Shown: in pieces, positions 9,662-20,341 of the stretch | How positions within the stretch are numbered: position 1 is the stretch's first letter | Layout: every line of letters begins with the position of its first letter | Assembly (NCBI RefSeq): GCF_030268085.1 | Contig: NZ_BSDE01000004.1 | Location: 248,001 to 312,000 of the forward strand | Origin: Geothrix limicola | GTDB taxonomy: Bacteria > Acidobacteriota > Holophagae > Holophagales > Holophagaceae | Direction of reading: 5' to 3' | DNA: 64,000 nucleotides | Notes under the pieces: generated by a model | Database searches by the model: none | The model's input: the letters and a program-made list of their open reading frames with translations, nothing else | Told to the model about the DNA's origin: nothing | Made by a program: the position numbers and the translations under genes

Positions 9662-11458
9662 ATGCCCGAGATCCCCCTCCTGAACCACGGCCTCATCGGC
9701 AACGGCAGTCTGCTCGCGCTGGTGAGTCCCACCAGCGCCATCGAATGGCTCTGCCTGCCGCGCTTCGATGGGCCTTCGGTGTTCGCGCGGCTGCTGGACG
9801 CCGAATCCGGCGGCGTCTTCCGCATCTTGTCGGCGGGCGCAGAGACGACCGGGGAGATGGCCTACGAGCCCAACACGAACGTGCTGTGCACGCGGTTCAC
9901 GCAGGAGGAGGGCAGCTGGGAGCTGATCGATTTCGCGCCTCGCCTGCCCAAGGGCTGGGGCGAGGAGACCCCCATCCGCCTCACGCGGCTGCTGCGGCCC
10001 CTGGGCGGGCGCGTCCGGCTGTCCATCGACTTCGATCCCCGCCTCGACTACGGACGCGGTCCCACGCGGATCCTGGCCCTGCACGATTGCCTCGAGGTGC
10101 AGGGCACGGGCGGTCCTCTCTACCTGCAGACGAACCTGCCCATCAGCTACGTGATGGGGAAGCGGGAATTCGCCCTGGACGGCCCGATCTTCCTGAGCCT
10201 GTCCTACGGCCAGGCGCCGTCCATGACGCTTTCGCAGGCCCAGCACGAACTCGAACTCACGACGGATGGGTGGCACCGCTGGTCCAAGACCTGCGGGCTG
10301 CCGCTCTTCAAGCCCGGCATGGTGCTGCGCTCGGCCCTCTGCCTGAAGCTCCACGCCTACGAGGACACGGGCGCCATCATCGCCGCAGCCACCACCAGCA
10401 TCCCCGAGGCCATGGGCACGGAGCGGACCTGGGACTACCGCTACTGCTGGCTGCGCGACGCCGCCTTCGTCGTGGAAGCGCTGCGGCGCCTGGGCCATCT
10501 GCGCGAGGGCGAGCGCTTCCTGCGCTACCTGCGCAACGTGGCCGAGGCGGGCCCGCTGCAGCCGCTCTACGGCATCGACGGCAACCCTTCCGCGCCCGAG
10601 CAGATCCTCACGAACCTGTCGGGCTTCGGCGGCCAGGGCCCCGTGCGCATCGGGAACGCCGCCGTGGACCAGCGCCAGCACGACCTGATGGGGGAGCTGG
10701 TGCTCTGCCTCGAGACGCTGCTGCGGGATCCGCGGCTCGTCCACGGCGAGGAGGACCTGCGCTTCTTTCCCCTCGTGCGCCGCCTGGTGGAGGAGGCCAT
10801 CGTCCTCGCGCCCCAGGCCGACACCTCCATCTGGGAATTCCGCAGCCTCCTGCGGAACTACACGTTCTCCCGGGCCATGTGCTGGGTGGCGATCCACCGG
10901 GGGGCGGCCCTCGCGGGACGCTTCCAGGAGGCTTCGCTGGCCAGCGCCTGGGAGAACATCGCCGCGCGGGAACAGGAGGTGCTCCTCGAGCGCGGATTCA
11001 ATGCAGGCGCAGGCTTCTTCACCCAGACGCTGGACGGCGCCTTCCCGGATGCCTCCCTGCTACTGCTGCCGACTCTGGGCCTGCTCGATCCGAAGGACCC
11101 GCGCTTCCTCTCCACCCTCGATCAGTACGGTGAACGCCTCACCGAAGGCGGCCTGATGATGCGGTACCGCAACGAGGATGATTTCGGCGCCCCCTCCAGC
11201 ACCTTCACCATCTGCTCCTTCTGGTGGGCCGAGGCCCTGGCGCTGGCGGGCCGGCTGGACGAAGCCGTCGAGGTCTTCGAGCGGATCTGCGGATTCGCCA
11301 ATCCCGTGGGCCTCTTCTCCGAAGACATCGATCCTGCCACGGGCCGCCTCTTGGGCAACTTCCCCCAGGCCTACACCCACGTGGGCCTGATCAACGCCGC
11401 CATCACCATTTCCGAGCTGCTGGAGGCGCGGGATGGCAAGGTCCGCGCCTGGTCCTGA
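9662..11458 (+). CDS. Glycoside hydrolase family 15 protein (glucoamylase- or trehalase-like)
   Basis: A 598-residue GH15 protein. The N-terminal beta-sandwich begins LLNHGLIGNGSLLALVSP, followed by the (alpha/alpha)6 barrel with TWDYRYCWLRDAAF, the GPVRIGNAAVDQ motif around residue 330, and CSFWWAEAL around residue 520. No signal peptide is visible, so it is cytoplasmic. GH15 enzymes hydrolyse alpha-glucosidic bonds; several bacterial members are trehalases. Its position directly behind the trehalose synthase/phosphatase favours trehalose or a related alpha-glucan as substrate, but that is inference. The ATG at 9662 matches the family N terminus. It converges on cmk, 5 bases apart. Confidence 0.85.
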   Translation: MPEIPLLNHGLIGNGSLLALVSPTSAIEWLCLPRFDGPSVFARLLDAESGGVFRILSAGAETTGEMAYEPNTNVLCTRFTQEEGSWELIDFAPRLPKGWGEETPIRLTRLLRPLGGRVRLSIDFDPRLDYGRGPTRILALHDCLEVQGTGGPLYLQTNLPISYVMGKREFALDGPIFLSLSYGQAPSMTLSQAQHELELTTDGWHRWSKTCGLPLFKPGMVLRSALCLKLHAYEDTGAIIAAATTSIPEAMGTERTWDYRYCWLRDAAFVVEALRRLGHLREGERFLRYLRNVAEAGPLQPLYGIDGNPSAPEQILTNLSGFGGQGPVRIGNAAVDQRQHDLMGELVLCLETLLRDPRLVHGEEDLRFFPLVRRLVEEAIVLAPQADTSIWEFRSLLRNYTFSRAMCWVAIHRGAALAGRFQEASLASAWENIAAREQEVLLERGFNAGAGFFTQTLDGAFPDASLLLLPTLGLLDPKDPRFLSTLDQYGERLTEGGLMMRYRNEDDFGAPSSTFTICSFWWAEALALAGRLDEAVEVFERICGFANPVGLFSEDIDPATGRLLGNFPQAYTHVGLINAAITISELLEARDGKVRAWS

Positions 11459-11463
11459 CTGCC

Positions 11464-12129
11464 TCAGGCATGGGCCTGATGTTTGGCCACGATCCAGTCC
11501 ACCACCTGATCCAGGCTCATGTTGCTGGAGTCGAGGGCCGTGGCGTCTTCGGCTTGGCGCAGGGGGGCGACGGCACGGCTGCTGTCGGCGGCATCGCGGT
11601 GCTGCTGATCCTGCAATACCTCGTCGAAGACCGGCGAGCCGCCCTTGGCTTCGAGTTCCAGGAAGCGCCGGCGGGCGCGGGCCTCGGGACTGGCCGTGAG
11701 GAAGACCTTGCAGCAGGCTCCGGTGAAGACCACGGTGCCGATGTCGCGGCCATCCACCACCCAGCCGCCGCTGGCGCCGATGCGGCGCTGCTGCTCCACC
11801 AGCACCTCGCGCACGCGGGGCAGGGCGCTCACGGGAGAGACCAGCCGCGTGACCTCCTGGCTGCGGATGGCCTCGCTCACATCTTCTCCCGCGAGGAACA
11901 CCCGCTCGCCACGCTGGGCGAGGTCGAGGCCCGCCAACAGACCTTCCAGGGCGGCGGCGTCCGCGAGGGAGATCCCGGCACGCAGCACCGCGAGGGCGAC
12001 GGCGCGGTACATGGCGCCGGTGTCGAGGTACTGCCAGCCCAGACGTGCGGCGACCCGTCTGGCGGTGGTGGATTTCCCCACTCCAGACGGGCCGTCGATG
12101 GCAATCAGGGAAAGCACAGAAGCAGTCAT
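11464..12129 (-). CDS. cmk: Cytidylate kinase
   Basis: A 221-residue nucleoside-monophosphate kinase that phosphorylates CMP/dCMP. It has the P-loop GPSGVGKST near the N terminus, LDTGAMYRA (nucleotide monophosphate binding) and VVDGRDIGTVVF, all diagnostic for Cmk. I chose the ATG at 12129 (MTASVLSLIAIDG), which fits the family; an upstream in-frame GTG at 12165 would add 12 residues and start 7 bases after the stop of the cytochrome gene. Either way it is probably co-transcribed behind that gene. Confidence 0.93.
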   Translation of the reverse strand: MTASVLSLIAIDGPSGVGKSTTARRVAARLGWQYLDTGAMYRAVALAVLRAGISLADAAALEGLLAGLDLAQRGERVFLAGEDVSEAIRSQEVTRLVSPVSALPRVREVLVEQQRRIGASGGWVVDGRDIGTVVFTGACCKVFLTASPEARARRRFLELEAKGGSPVFDEVLQDQQHRDAADSSRAVAPLRQAEDATALDSSNMSLDQVVDWIVAKHQAHA

Positions 12130-12172
12130 TCCTACATTCTGGAGTGCCGCGTCCCGCCGATCCACTGGGTCT

Positions 12173-13627
12173 CTATTGCTTGATTCCGAATTCCTTCAGG
12201 ATCTTGGGATCCTTCTCGTCCTGGGCGAGGAGCGTGTGGCAGGTGTCGCAGTCGCCCTTGATGGTGCGGCCGTCGGCGGAGGTGTGGCCGCCATCGTGGC
12301 AACGGAAGCAGCCGACGGCTTCTTCGTGGCCGATGTTGTTGGGGTGCGTGCCCCAGGTGATCTTCATTTCGGGGAAGACGTTGCGCATGTAGATGGCCTT
12401 GACCACCTCGCCAGCGGTGTCCACCTGGGCGCGCTTGTGCTTGTAGATCTCGGGGTAGCTGGTGCGATAGAACTCGGCGAGGGCCACGGGGATCTTGGCG
12501 GCGGCAGTCTTCTGATCGGGGTAGTCCACCTTCAGGAGCTCGAGGGCCTTCTTCTTGAGGAAGGGCAGCTCGGTGTCCATCCGCTTTTCCATCATGGCCT
12601 TGTCGAGGGCGCGGTCGGGCAGCTGGAAGGCGTGGGTGGGGCGGTTGTGGCAGTCGATGCAGTCCATATTGCGGATGCTGGCCTTCTCCAGCTTCTCCTT
12701 GGGCATCGTCTTGAAGTCATCGGTCACGTACTCAGTCAGCGTGCCGTTCTCCTCGCGGTAGGTGACCTTGGGGATCTCCTGGCGGCGGGGATCCGTCGAC
12801 AAGTAGCTGATGCGCTCCATGGCATCGAGGTGGCGGCCGTGGATGCCGGTGGTGCCGTTGGGCGTGTGGCCGCCGATCTTCAGCAGGAGGATGGTCGTGG
12901 AGGCCGTGTTGGCTTCATCCTCGGCGAACTTGGTGCGGATGATGAGCTTGTCGTCCGTGAACTTCTGAGGCCAGTGGCACTGTTCGCAGGTTTCGCGGGC
13001 CGGGCGCAGGTGTTCGACCGGGCTGGGGATGGGCCGGGAGAAGGTGCCGAAGGCCACCGCGAAGAGCTGACGCGAACCGGAGATCTTGGCCCGCACCAGG
13101 GCGGGTGCGCCATGGCCGATGTGGCACTGGGCGCAGCCCACGCGGGAGTGGGGCGAATTGAGGAAGGCCGTGTATTCGGGGCTCATCACCGTGTGGCAGG
13201 TGAGGCCGCAGAAGCGGTTGGAGTCCATGTACTCCACGCCCTTGATGCCGGCCGTGCCGAGGATGGACACGTTGATGAAGGTGAGCACGCCGACGATGGT
13301 GAGCAGGCGACGCACGCTGGGCTGGTTGAAATCCACGGCCTGCAGGGGCAGGACGGGCTCGCCGGCGGCCTTGCGCTGCTTGCGCACGCGGAGGATGCCG
13401 ACGGGGATCAGCGCCAGGCCCAGCAGGAAGAGCGCGGGGAAGATGAGGAAGAACATGATGCCGGCGTAGGGGTGGACCTGACGCGGGCTCGTGAGTTCCA
13501 TGAACCAGAACCAGACCAACACGAAGGCCGAGCTGGTGGTGAGGGCCGTGCCCGCCAGGCTGATCCAGTTGTTGCCCAACTGGAACGCCATCCGGAACAT
13601 GTCTCTGATCCGGGCTCCGATGCTCAT
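12173..13627 (-). CDS. Membrane multihaem c-type cytochrome (NapC/NrfH-like), six haem motifs
   Basis: This 484-residue protein has three hydrophobic segments near the N terminus followed by a large domain with six haem-binding motifs: CGLTCH (a CX3CH spacing) and then CAQCH, CEQCH, CIDCH, CFRCH and CDTCH. The block from the first motif through the second (HTVMSPEYTAF, SPHSRVGCAQCHIG) is typical of NapC/NirT/NrfH-type quinol-oxidising cytochromes, extended here by further haems. It probably takes electrons from quinol and passes them to a periplasmic acceptor. The ATG at 13627 is supported by ggagg 6 bases upstream; an upstream ATG at 13666 lacks this. No reductase partner gene is adjacent. 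Confidence 0.85.
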   Translation of the reverse strand: MSIGARIRDMFRMAFQLGNNWISLAGTALTTSSAFVLVWFWFMELTSPRQVHPYAGIMFFLIFPALFLLGLALIPVGILRVRKQRKAAGEPVLPLQAVDFNQPSVRRLLTIVGVLTFINVSILGTAGIKGVEYMDSNRFCGLTCHTVMSPEYTAFLNSPHSRVGCAQCHIGHGAPALVRAKISGSRQLFAVAFGTFSRPIPSPVEHLRPARETCEQCHWPQKFTDDKLIIRTKFAEDEANTASTTILLLKIGGHTPNGTTGIHGRHLDAMERISYLSTDPRRQEIPKVTYREENGTLTEYVTDDFKTMPKEKLEKASIRNMDCIDCHNRPTHAFQLPDRALDKAMMEKRMDTELPFLKKKALELLKVDYPDQKTAAAKIPVALAEFYRTSYPEIYKHKRAQVDTAGEVVKAIYMRNVFPEMKITWGTHPNNIGHEEAVGCFRCHDGGHTSADGRTIKGDCDTCHTLLAQDEKDPKILKEFGIKQ

Positions 13628-13807
13628 GAACAACCTCCATCGCTTAAGTGGCAAGACAGGTGACATCCGAGTAGGAAATGCCTTTGCTTACCCTAATTTC
13701 TTCTAAGGGCCCCCGCAAGGTTGTGTCACGGCCCTTCTGAGGGCAACTCCAGCGATATCAATCTGGGGTATTCCGGGTTGTGACAGATGTCCAGCCGGCG
13801 AGTGATC

Positions 13808-15496
<1,689 letters not shown>

Positions 15497-16624
15497 CTAG
15501 CAGCCGCCGTCGAGCAGGGGGCCGGCGGCGGCCCAGAATGCCTGCATCTCCTCGGGTTTTCCGAAGGAGACGCGGATGTGGTTGGGCAGACCGTAGCCCT
15601 GCATGGGACGCACGATCACGCCGCGCTGAAGCAGTTCCTTGAACAGCTCGGCGGCGGGGAAGGCGCTTTCCAGCAGGATGAAGTTGCCGCTCGTGCCCGA
15701 GATCTGGCAGCGGTGCTTGGCGGCTTCGGTGCGGAAGGCGGCGCGGGCCTCGGTGTTCTTCTGGCGGGAGAACGTTTCGAAGGCCAGATCCTGCACGGCG
15801 ACTTCCGCGGCGGCCTGGGCCAGGTGGTTGGTGTTGAAGGGGCTGCGCACCCGATCGAGGTAGGTCATCAGCTCCTTCGATCCCAGTCCGTACCCGATGC
15901 GCAGGGCCGCCAGGGCGTGGATCTTGGAGAAGGTGTGGAGCACCAGCAGATTCGGCCGCTCGTCGAGGTAGGCGGCGGCGTCGGGGTACTCGGCGGGATC
16001 CTCGTATTCGGCGTAGGCCTGATCCACCACCAGCACGATGTCCTCGCGCAGCTCGCGTACCAGGCGCTCCAGGGCGGCGCGCTCGAGGCGGATGCCCGTG
16101 GGGTTGTTCGGGTGGCCCAGGTAGACGAGGCGGGTGTCCTCCGCGACGGAGCGCAGGATGTCATCCACATCGAGATCCGTGGCCGAGGCGCGGGATTCGA
16201 TGACGCGCCCGCCGGCGGTCTGGGTGGCGATGCCGTAGATGGCGAAGCTGTGCTTGGGGATGACGGCGCTGCCGCCGTCCAGGAAGGCCGCCTTGGCCAC
16301 CATCTCCAGGATCTCGCTGCTGCCGTTGCCGAGCACCACGCGATCGGCCGTCAGGCCCTTCCGCTCGGCGATGCGCTGGCGGAGGTAGAACCCGTCACTG
16401 ACCGGGTAGAGGCCCAGGCCCTCGAACTCGGAACCGGCGATGACCGAGGCCACGCGGGCCTTCACGGCCTCGGTGGGGCCCCAGGGATTTTCGTTGGAGG
16501 CCAGCTTGACGATGCGGGTGAGGCCCAGCTCGCGCTGCACCTCCTGGATGGGTTTGCCCGGCACGTAGAGCGGAATGCGGGAGAGACGGTCGAAGCCGGG
16601 AACGGTGGAAAGGCTTGCGTTCAT
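15497..16624 (-). CDS. hisC: Histidinol-phosphate aminotransferase (class I/II PLP aminotransferase)
   Basis: A 375-residue fold-type I aminotransferase. It has LASNENPWGP near residue 40, GNGSSE, HPNNPTG, VVDQAYAEY and the PLP-lysine segment TFSKIHALAALRIGYG, the HisC pattern. It would convert imidazole-acetol phosphate and glutamate to histidinol phosphate, though members of this group also take aromatic amino acids. Its ATG overlaps the clpP stop by one base (TGATG), giving tight coupling. No other his gene is near, so the assignment rests on motifs. Confidence 0.85.
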   Translation of the reverse strand: MNASLSTVPGFDRLSRIPLYVPGKPIQEVQRELGLTRIVKLASNENPWGPTEAVKARVASVIAGSEFEGLGLYPVSDGFYLRQRIAERKGLTADRVVLGNGSSEILEMVAKAAFLDGGSAVIPKHSFAIYGIATQTAGGRVIESRASATDLDVDDILRSVAEDTRLVYLGHPNNPTGIRLERAALERLVRELREDIVLVVDQAYAEYEDPAEYPDAAAYLDERPNLLVLHTFSKIHALAALRIGYGLGSKELMTYLDRVRSPFNTNHLAQAAAEVAVQDLAFETFSRQKNTEARAAFRTEAAKHRCQISGTSGNFILLESAFPAAELFKELLQRGVIVRPMQGYGLPNHIRVSFGKPEEMQAFWAAAGPLLDGGC

Positions 16625-17220
16625 CAGGCTGGCCGTTCGGAGAGGACCTTGTCGACGATGCCGTACTCCAGAGCTTCCTCGGCGCTCATGAAGAAGTCGC
16701 GGTCCATATCCTTCACGACCTTCTTCAGGGGCTGGCCCGTGTGCTTGGCGAAGGTGGCCGCGAGGTTGTCCTTCAGGCGCTGGATCTCCTTGAAGGTGAT
16801 CTCGATTTCCGTGGCCTGGCCCTGGGCGCCACCGCTGGGCTGGTGGATCATGATGCGCGCGTTGGGCAGGGCGAAGCGCTTGCCCTTGGTGCCTGCGGAC
16901 AGCAGGTGGGCGCCCATGGAGGCGCACTGTCCGATGCAGTAAGTGACGATGTCGTTCTTCACGAACTGCATCGTGTCGTAGATGGCCAGGCCCGCCGTGA
17001 CGCTGCCGCCGGGGCTGTTGATGTAGATCTGGATGTCCTTGTCCGGGTCTTCGCTTTCGAGGAACAGCATCTGGGCGACGATGGCGTTGGCCACGTTGTC
17101 GTCGATGGCGGTACCCAGGAAGATGATGTTGTCCTTCAGCAGGCGCGAGTAGATGTCGTAGCTGCGCTCGCCGCGAGGGGTCTGTTCGATGACGATGGGG
17201 GGATAGTAGCTGCTGGGCAT
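16624..17220 (-). CDS. clpP: ATP-dependent Clp protease proteolytic subunit
   Basis: A 198-residue ClpP serine protease. The catalytic triad is Ser101 (GQCASMGAH), His126 (IMIHQPSGG) and Asp175 ([11 protein letters not shown]). ClpP forms two stacked heptamers and degrades substrates unfolded by ClpX or ClpA. I chose ATG 17220 ([10 protein letters not shown]), which has ggaggg 3-8 bases upstream. It lies downstream of tig as in many bacteria, but the next gene is hisC, not clpX. A hairpin in the 73-base gap after tig may partly insulate it. Confidence 0.96.
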   Translation of the reverse strand: MPSSYYPPIVIEQTPRGERSYDIYSRLLKDNIIFLGTAIDDNVANAIVAQMLFLESEDPDKDIQIYINSPGGSVTAGLAIYDTMQFVKNDIVTYCIGQCASMGAHLLSAGTKGKRFALPNARIMIHQPSGGAQGQATEIEITFKEIQRLKDNLAATFAKHTGQPLKKVVKDMDRDFFMSAEEALEYGIVDKVLSERPA

Positions 17221-17252
17221 GGGCCCTCCGGCTGAGTGAACCAGGATAGCAA

Positions 17253-17274
17253 GAAGGCGCCTCGCGGCGCCTTC
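17253..17274 (-). terminator. Hairpin between tig and clpP, possible attenuator or terminator
   Basis: A perfect 9-bp stem (gaaggcgcc / ggcgccttc) with a 4-base loop lies just after the tig stop codon. On the minus strand it is followed by a short, poor T run (ttgct), so it may end only part of the transcription into clpP. Confidence 0.5.
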
Positions 17275-17293
17275 TCCGTCGAACAGACGCAGA

Positions 17294-18916
17294 CTACTTC
17301 TTCGCGGTGGCACTCTTCTTGGCCTTGGGCTTCTCTTCGGCCTCGGGTTCGGCCTTCGCTTCAGCCTTGGCGGCCTTCTTGGGCTTTTCTTCCTTGGGCT
17401 TTTCCTCGGTGTCCTCGGCCTTCTTCACGGCCTTCTTCTTGGCCTTGGGCTCTTCGGCCGCGTGGTCATGATCGTGGTCACAGTCGGGGCCGTGGACGTG
17501 GCCCACGGGCGCCACGGCGGCGGGCTCACCGCCCTCCTGGCCCTCCAGGTCGCCGCCCTCCAGGCCACCGGCGTCGAAGCGGTTCACGGGAAGCCCGGCC
17601 TCGCGCTTGCGCTCCAGCTCGACCAGGGCCTCGAAGGCGGCCTTGTCCAGCAGCTCTTCGGTGACCTTGGCGGTGGTGAGCAGGTGCTCGAAGATGCGGT
17701 CGGTGCGCAGGCGGCCCTTGATCTCGGTGGTGTTGCCGCGCTTCTCCAACTCGGCCTTGAAGGCTTCGAAGGGCTGCTGAACCTGGTTCTCGGCCATGAA
17801 GTTGCGGATCTCGGTGTCGATGTCGGCATCGGGGACTTCGATGGACTCGACATTGCCGATGGCCTGCAGCAGGTAGCCGCTGCGCACGGCGCGCTCGGCG
17901 TCGTTCAGGCGGTACTGGCGGTAGGCCTGCCAGTTCACCTTCTTGGGATCCATGCCCTGGCGGGCCACCTGCTGGGCGAACTCCTGGCAGTAGTCGTCGA
18001 GCTGCAGGCCCACCATGGAGCGGGGCACCTCGAAGGGCGCCGCATCCAGGAGAGTGTCGAGCATGTTGGCGTGCAGGCGGGCCACGGCGTCGCGCTCGGA
18101 GGCCTCTTCGAGGTCCTTCGCCACGGCAGCCTTCAGGGCCTCCAGGTTCTCGTAGGCGCCCATGTCCTTGGCGAACTCGTCGCCCAGGGCGGGGACTTCC
18201 TTCTGGCGCAGATCCTTGATCTGGACCTCGTAGGAGAGGGTCTTGCCGGCGAGGACCTTGTTGGCCTCATCCTCGGGATGGGTGAGGGTGAAGCTCTTCT
18301 TCTCGTCGACCTTCATGCCCACGAGCTGGGCGTCGAAGGGGCGGGTGGCGTCGATTTCGAGCACCTGGTCCTGGTAGCTCTGAGCCTTGAGGCCCTGGGG
18401 CTTCACGCGGATGTCGCAGGTGGCGATGAGGCCCGTGGCCACGGCGCCGTCCTCGACGGGCAGGTACCTGGTAGCGCGCTGGCGCAGGCCTTCGAGGTTC
18501 TCGAGGACGGTCGCCTCATCGATGGCGCGCTTCTTCTTGGTCAGGACCATGGCCTTGTAGTCGGGCAGGACGACTTCGGGGGCCACGTCGAACTGGGCGC
18601 GGAAGACCGCATCGGCGCCTTCCTTCAGATCCAGCTTCTCGATGGAGGGGTGGGAGATGGGCTGGGCGCCGGTCTCCTGCGCCGCCTTCCAGAAGTGCTT
18701 CTCCACCAGCTGCTGGGCCACGTCCGACTGGATCTCCCGGGCGTACTTCTGCATGAGCACGGGGCGGGGAGCCTTGCCGGGACGGAAGCCGGGGATGCGG
18801 ACCTTCGGGGCGATCTTCGCCACCACGTCGTTGAAGGTGGCGCTCACCTCGGCGGCGGGCACCGTCACTTCGACGGCCTTGCGGGTGGGGGAATTGTGAT
18901 GGAGGGTGGCGGACAT
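17294..18916 (-). CDS. tig: Trigger factor with long His- and Lys/Ala/Glu-rich C-terminal tail
   Basis: A 540-residue ribosome-associated chaperone and peptidyl-prolyl isomerase. The N-terminal ribosome-binding domain carries [10 protein letters not shown] (the FRxGxxP signature), followed by the FKBP-like domain and the helical C-terminal domain. E. coli Tig is about 432 residues; the extra length is a tail with a histidine cluster ([13 protein letters not shown]) and then a repetitive Lys/Ala/Glu/Pro stretch. The tail may bind metal ions or RNA; this is inference. ATG 18916 has cggag upstream. The gene heads the tig-clpP-hisC-recQ series and follows two tRNA genes on the same strand. Confidence 0.95.
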   Translation of the reverse strand: MSATLHHNSPTRKAVEVTVPAAEVSATFNDVVAKIAPKVRIPGFRPGKAPRPVLMQKYAREIQSDVAQQLVEKHFWKAAQETGAQPISHPSIEKLDLKEGADAVFRAQFDVAPEVVLPDYKAMVLTKKKRAIDEATVLENLEGLRQRATRYLPVEDGAVATGLIATCDIRVKPQGLKAQSYQDQVLEIDATRPFDAQLVGMKVDEKKSFTLTHPEDEANKVLAGKTLSYEVQIKDLRQKEVPALGDEFAKDMGAYENLEALKAAVAKDLEEASERDAVARLHANMLDTLLDAAPFEVPRSMVGLQLDDYCQEFAQQVARQGMDPKKVNWQAYRQYRLNDAERAVRSGYLLQAIGNVESIEVPDADIDTEIRNFMAENQVQQPFEAFKAELEKRGNTTEIKGRLRTDRIFEHLLTTAKVTEELLDKAAFEALVELERKREAGLPVNRFDAGGLEGGDLEGQEGGEPAAVAPVGHVHGPDCDHDHDHAAEEPKAKKKAVKKAEDTEEKPKEEKPKKAAKAEAKAEPEAEEKPKAKKSATAKK

Positions 18917-19035
18917 GGAAGCTCCGTGAAGCAAGGGAAAGTTCTAAGAATCATTCGGCTTTCGTGGTGACTCGGGCACATCCTGTGCCCTCGCCCTTCG
19001 GGCGGCAATGGCCGCTGGCGCGTCCATTCCGTCCT

Positions 19036-19055
19036 ATTTCGCAATCCTGCGAAAT
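19036..19055 (-). terminator. Hairpin directly after tRNA-Leu
   Basis: A perfect 8-bp stem (atttcgca / tgcgaaat) with loop atcc touches the CCA end of tRNA-Leu. It could serve 3' processing or partial termination. It lacks a clear T run. Confidence 0.4.
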
Positions 19056-19139
19056 GGTGCGAACGGTCGGACTCGAACCGACACGGTGTGAACCGCTGGA
19101 ACCTAAATCCAGTGCGTCTACCAGTTCCGCCACGCTCGC
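19055..19139 (-). tRNA. tRNA-Leu (anticodon UAG)
   Basis: An 85-base class II tRNA on the minus strand. The acceptor stem GCGAGCG pairs with CGTTCGC, discriminator A and encoded CCA follow. The anticodon loop TTTAGGT between CTGGA and TCCAG gives anticodon TAG. The T arm reads GGTTCGAGTCC. The long variable arm fits leucine. Confidence 0.95.
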
Positions 19140-19164
19140 AAAAGCCGAATTGTCAAAAACCGGT

Positions 19165-19240
19165 GGTGCGCCCAGAGCGACTCGAACGCCCGACCCTCAG
19201 GTTCGAAGCCTGATGCTCTATCCAGCTGAGCTATGGGCGC
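19165..19240 (-). tRNA. tRNA-Arg (anticodon UCG)
   Basis: A 76-base tRNA on the minus strand. Acceptor GCGCCCA pairs with TGGGCGC, with discriminator A and encoded CCA. The anticodon loop CTTCGAA between TCAGG and CCTGA gives TCG, reading CGA and related arginine codons. It lies 25 bases upstream of tRNA-Leu, so both are probably made from one transcript leading to tig. Confidence 0.95.
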
Positions 19241-19324
19241 GCACCGAATCCCCTAGTCTACCTGGAACGCCCGGGCGCTTCGACCCCAAGGTTGACCGGG
19301 CAGGATGCCCGCCTGGAAGCCCCG

Positions 19325-20302
19325 TCAGGGCTGCAGGCACCAGGCATCCTCGGCCCCGTGCCACCGAAGGGTGGCCAGGGCCGCCTCATCCAAGCCCAGG
19401 GCTTGGGCGGCCTGGGCCTCGGAGGTCAAGTCGCAGGGGATGACGCCGGGGTCGTCGGTACCCAGGGCGCAGCGCACGCCGGCCTCAAGCATCCGCGGGA
19501 GTGGATGGGGGGCCACGTCGGCGGCGAGGGCGCGGTTGGAGCTGGGGCAGACATCGACGGGGATGCCCCGTTCGGCCAGCAGGTCGAGGGTGGCCGCGTC
19601 GGCCCGGATGCCATGGACGATGCGCTCGACACCGCCTTCGAGGATCGCCTCGCGAACGTTCGAACCTGGGCCGTTCTCGCCCGCGTGGGCGGCGATGCGC
19701 AGGCCCGCGGACCGGGCCCGGTCGAAGACGGGGGCCCAATCCCGGAAGAGGCAGCCTTCCAATCCGCCGGTGGAGAACCCTTTCACGAAGGCGGGCAGGC
19801 CGGGCAGGACCAGGTTGAGGACGTCGTGGCCGTGCTTGGGGCCGAAGTGGTTGACGGCATCGATCACGACGCAGGCGCGAAGGCCCATGGCGCGCGCCTC
19901 CGAGAGTCCCTCCTCCACGCCGAGCCAGAAATCTTCCAGAGAGATCTGCTGGCGGTGCACGACGAGGAAATGGGGCGAGGCCCAGAGGTCGAAACCCGTG
20001 CCGCCGGCGCGCTGGGTGCGTCGCGCCACAGACAGGGTCGCCTCGCGCACGGCCTCGCGGCTGTCCAGCAGGGCCGCGCCGAAGAGGAAGGCCTCGATGA
20101 AGCCGCTGAAAGGCACGGCCTCGCCGGACCAGAGGGTCTCCAGGCTGGCGGGAAGGTTCAGGCCCCGGCGTTCAGAGGCCGCACGCACCCAGGCCGGATC
20201 GAGGGATCCCTCGAGATGGGTGTGGCGGTCGATGAGGGGAATGAGGGTGGCTGGGCTCACCCGCACATTATGCTCACGGCTCGCCGGATCCTCGCTGATC
20301 AC
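19325..20302 (-). CDS. Adenosine deaminase family protein
   Basis: A roughly 325-residue TIM-barrel amidohydrolase of the adenosine/adenine deaminase family. Zinc and catalytic motifs are present in order: HTHLEGS (HxH), AAHAGENG (His and catalytic Glu), HGIRAD, CPSSN and GTDDPG. It would deaminate adenosine, adenine or a related purine; the exact substrate cannot be fixed by eye. The start is uncertain: ATG 20302 has no clear ribosome site, and in-frame GTG codons at 20266 and 20260 would bring the start nearer the usual distance from HTHLEGS. Confidence 0.85.
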   Translation of the reverse strand: MISEDPASREHNVRVSPATLIPLIDRHTHLEGSLDPAWVRAASERRGLNLPASLETLWSGEAVPFSGFIEAFLFGAALLDSREAVREATLSVARRTQRAGGTGFDLWASPHFLVVHRQQISLEDFWLGVEEGLSEARAMGLRACVVIDAVNHFGPKHGHDVLNLVLPGLPAFVKGFSTGGLEGCLFRDWAPVFDRARSAGLRIAAHAGENGPGSNVREAILEGGVERIVHGIRADAATLDLLAERGIPVDVCPSSNRALAADVAPHPLPRMLEAGVRCALGTDDPGVIPCDLTSEAQAAQALGLDEAALATLRWHGAEDAWCLQP

Positions 20303-20341
20303 GCTGCGCAGCAGCCGGTCTCGCGATTCAGCGGGGGTCGT

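Noticed and set aside
7418-10897. Open frame of 1159 codons on the minus strand opposite the trehalose and GH15 genes
   Set aside because: Low-complexity product with no motifs; it overlaps two well-supported genes.
11645-13663. Open frame of 672 codons on the plus strand opposite cmk and the cytochrome
   Set aside because: It is the antisense of haem motifs and the Cmk P-loop; no start site or family.
18951-19133. Short minus-strand protein frame beginning MAELVDALDLGSS
   Set aside because: It is the translation of the tRNA-Leu gene, a well-known artefact.
19055-19240. Integration site use of the tRNA pair
   Set aside because: No integrase or duplicated tRNA end nearby.
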